From the NCBI GenBank assembly GCA_000310025.1, contig FN649741.1, positions 6,814,881-6,878,880 of the forward strand: a stretch of 64,000 nucleotides of DNA, in the 5' to 3' direction. The DNA comes from Ectocarpus siliculosus. Taxonomy: Eukaryota; Sar; Phaeophyceae; Ectocarpales; Ectocarpaceae. Of this stretch, positions 63,357 to 64,000 are shown in pieces. The notes beneath the pieces are model-generated. The model was not told the origin of the DNA and ran no database searches. It saw only the letters and a program-made list of their open reading frames with translations. Each line of letters begins with the position of its first letter. Position 1 is the first letter of the stretch. The translations under genes and the position numbers were made by a program.

Positions 63357-63420
63357 ACGGCGGGGATTCGACCTTGTGCGTGTATCCTTGCGGTGGAAGG
63401 CCTGATCCACTAGGTCACCA
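63357..63420 (-). repeat. tRNA-like sequence, minus copy
   Basis: The minus strand reads GGTGACCTAGTGGATCAGGC (box A-like) through GCAAGGATACACGCAC to AAGGTCGAATCCCC (box B-like) and GCCGTGACAC. It is a tRNA-derived repeat head or a tRNA pseudogene; a full cloverleaf is not evident. Confidence 0.5.
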
Positions 63421-63427
63421 AGTAAGG

Positions 63428-63851
63428 CCCTACTTGGTGATCTAGTGGATCAAGCCTTCCACTNNNNNNNNNNNNNNNNNNNNNNNNNNNNNNNNNNNNN
63501 NNNNNNNNNNNNNNNNNNNNNNNNNNNNNNNNNNNNNNNNNNNNNNNNNNNNNNNNNNNNNNNNNNNNNNNNNNNNNNNNNNNNNNNNNNNNNNNNNNNN
63601 NNNNNNNNNNNNNNNNNNNNNNNNNNNNNNNNNNNNNNNNNNNNNNNNNNNNNNNNNNNNNNNNNNNNNNNNNNNNNNNNNNNNNNNNNNNNNNNNNNNN
63701 NNNNNNNNNNNNNNNNNNNNNNNNNNNNNNNNNNNNNNNNNNNNNNNNNNNNNNNNNNNNNNNNNNNNNNNNNNNNNNNNNNNNNNNNNNNNNNNNNGAT
63801 CAAGCCTTCCACCGCAAGGATACACGCACGGGGTCGAATCCAGCGGGGTCA
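63428..63851 (+). repeat. tRNA-like sequence, plus copy broken by an assembly gap
   Basis: CTTGGTGATCTAGTGGATCA precedes 334 N (63,464-63,797). After the gap the sequence restarts at GATCAAGCCTTCCACCGC and runs through box B-like GGGTCGAATCC to GCGGGGTCAC. The same 15 bases (GATCAAGCCTTCCAC) occur on both sides of the gap, so the gap probably hides further copies or none at all. It forms an inverted pair with 63,357-63,420. Confidence 0.55.
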
Positions 63852-64000
63852 CTCGTAGAAGAAGCACAATTTATTTACACACCACCATCAGCATGGCGAG
63901 GACTTCGGCCCCGGAGATCCTTACTTCTTCCACGACCCAACTGGGATGGCTGAGGACCAAGATATCGTTGTGTAATAAGAATGACAAATGCCTTAGACTA

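Overview
The window is eukaryotic nuclear DNA. Genes are split by introns of a few hundred bases up to 4.3 kb with GT(G/A)AG-type donors, coding DNA is GC-rich, and intergenic and intronic DNA is full of transposable elements and simple repeats. A membrane-anchored family-I sulfatase, an OFA-type major-facilitator transporter, FNIP-type repeats and a GC-rich Copia element would suit a stramenopile, most likely a brown alga such as Ectocarpus. That is an inference from gene style, not from a database match. Two assembly gaps (runs of N) lie at 50,594-50,693 and 63,464-63,797.

Layout. 1-1,018: first two coding exons of an OFA-family transporter on the minus strand, continuing off the left edge. 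3,108-3,398: a tRNA-derived SINE. 3,661-9,100: a complete seven-exon minus-strand gene for a TRAIP-like RING E3 ubiquitin ligase. 10,150-23,510: a complete twelve-exon plus-strand sulfatase gene. Its 4.3-kb first intron holds a palindromic element, a foldback element split by a second SINE, a dispersed repeat and a degenerate TTACCG array. 24,850-27,820: the decayed gag of one Copia-like element. 27,823-34,054: a nearly intact, very young Copia element on the minus strand, with identical 254-bp LTRs and a 5-bp target duplication. 34,950-36,270: two adjoining tandem arrays. 36,270-43,400: mostly unassigned, with several weak coding candidates. 43,600-46,401: a plus-strand gene for a nuclear low-complexity/RS-rich protein with a conserved-looking C-terminal segment. 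48,071-49,800: a minus-strand gene with a JmjC-like oxygenase signature, in three exons. 52,471-53,057: two exons of an unknown minus-strand gene. 57,396-60,602: exons of an unknown plus-strand gene leading into a FNIP/LRR-like repeat protein that carries a single-base frameshift. 63,357-63,851: an inverted pair of tRNA-like sequences around a gap.

The genes do not form an operon or an evident pathway. The sulfatase and the transporter are metabolic or housekeeping-like genes. The TRAIP-like ligase would act in nuclear genome maintenance. The JmjC-like and RS-rich proteins are probably nuclear. Exon borders were chosen by hand from splice consensus plus reading-phase agreement. I found no convincing undescribed biological system. 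The best leads are the JmjC-like gene, the RS-rich gene, the -1 frame relation in the young Copia element and the foldback/SINE nesting.
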